Assembly (NCBI GenBank): GCA_009760855.2
Contig: WPIO01000003.1
Span: forward strand, 4,295,501 to 4,359,500
Origin: Cristatella mucedo
Taxonomy: Eukaryota > Bryozoa > Phylactolaemata > Cristatellidae
Direction: 5' to 3'
Length of the DNA stretch: 64,000 nucleotides
The notes below the pieces were generated by a model. It searched no databases and was not told the DNA's origin. It worked only from the letters and a program-made list of their open reading frames with translations. The position numbers and the translations under genes were made by a program. Shown one piece after another: positions 63,701 to 64,000 of the stretch. Positions within the stretch are counted from its first letter, which is position 1. Every line of letters begins with the position of its first letter.

Positions 63701-64000
63701 AGAAGCTAAATAGCATGCTGCAAAAGCTGAAAAAAGGAGCCGCTCTCGCCAGCCGTTAACGGACCCGAAAGACTCGGAAAAATGCAGAGGTCCGGCCGAT
63801 TGACGACCGTTCGAAACCGTTCATCTGTAGTGCCAGCAACAGCGTGCCATATAGACTGAGGGAAGAAGCGGAAGGAACATGCAATTTCCCAAGATTTTTT
63901 TACGGAAATAAGCTACTGTATACATACATGTCTGGATCTATATTGAACTTTTGAACGCTACGGTTTTACGGACTGCTGAATCTCCGACGATAGCGCACTG

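Overview
The window looks like nuclear DNA of an invertebrate animal. Protein-coding genes are split by GT-AG introns of about 0.1-4.2 kb, exons are GC-richer than introns, and the spacer DNA is full of L2/CR1-type LINEs, tRNA-derived SINEs, one decayed Ty3-type element, microsatellites and small tandem repeats. A plasmalogen desaturase gene (PEDS1/Kua) beside an ILVBL/HACL2 gene fits a metazoan. I cannot name the phylum from sequence alone. All family assignments are from motifs read by eye; no database search was run.

Layout. 0-4.8 kb is a pile of L2-type LINE copies, one with an open 521-codon reverse-transcriptase frame. 4.8-16.8 kb carries an unrecognised multi-exon plus-strand gene: a possible promoter and non-coding first exon at 4.81-4.93 kb, start codon at 5972, stop at 16824, and AATAAA just after. 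At least six coding exons are visible and some middle exons are probably missing from my model. 17.56-35.37 kb (minus strand) is a complete 14-exon ILVBL/HACL2 gene. It encodes a 625-residue thiamine-diphosphate enzyme with an N-terminal membrane anchor; every splice junction keeps phase. 37.35-38.33 kb (plus strand) is an intronless PEDS1 gene of 326 codons, head to head with HACL2. Both proteins are expected in the ER membrane and both act in lipid metabolism (alpha-oxidation cleavage and plasmalogen vinyl-ether formation), so the shared ~2 kb between them is a candidate bidirectional regulatory region.

38.8-52.7 kb is mostly repeats: LINE copies, a decayed Ty3-type gag-pol relic split by an (AG)n tract, an AT-rich double palindrome, and a SINE split by a nested LINE. 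A few isolated candidate exons lie among them. 52.7-61.2 kb (minus strand) holds exons for one or more small membrane proteins. The last two exons join cleanly and encode an acidic Ser/Thr linker, one transmembrane helix and a Ser-rich basic tail; further exons encoding hydrophobic helices lie upstream but could not be joined with certainty. 61.2-64 kb shows no convincing gene apart from a GC-box/promoter-like patch near 63.6 kb.

The most interesting signals are the phase-consistent but unrecognised gene at 5-17 kb, with a tandem repeat ending exactly at one of its splice acceptors; the HACL2/PEDS1 pairing; the duplication inside HACL2 intron 7 that copied the exon-8 splice acceptor; the shared 3' tail of a SINE and a LINE family; and the membrane-protein exons at 52.7-60 kb, two of which share the same juxtamembrane motif.
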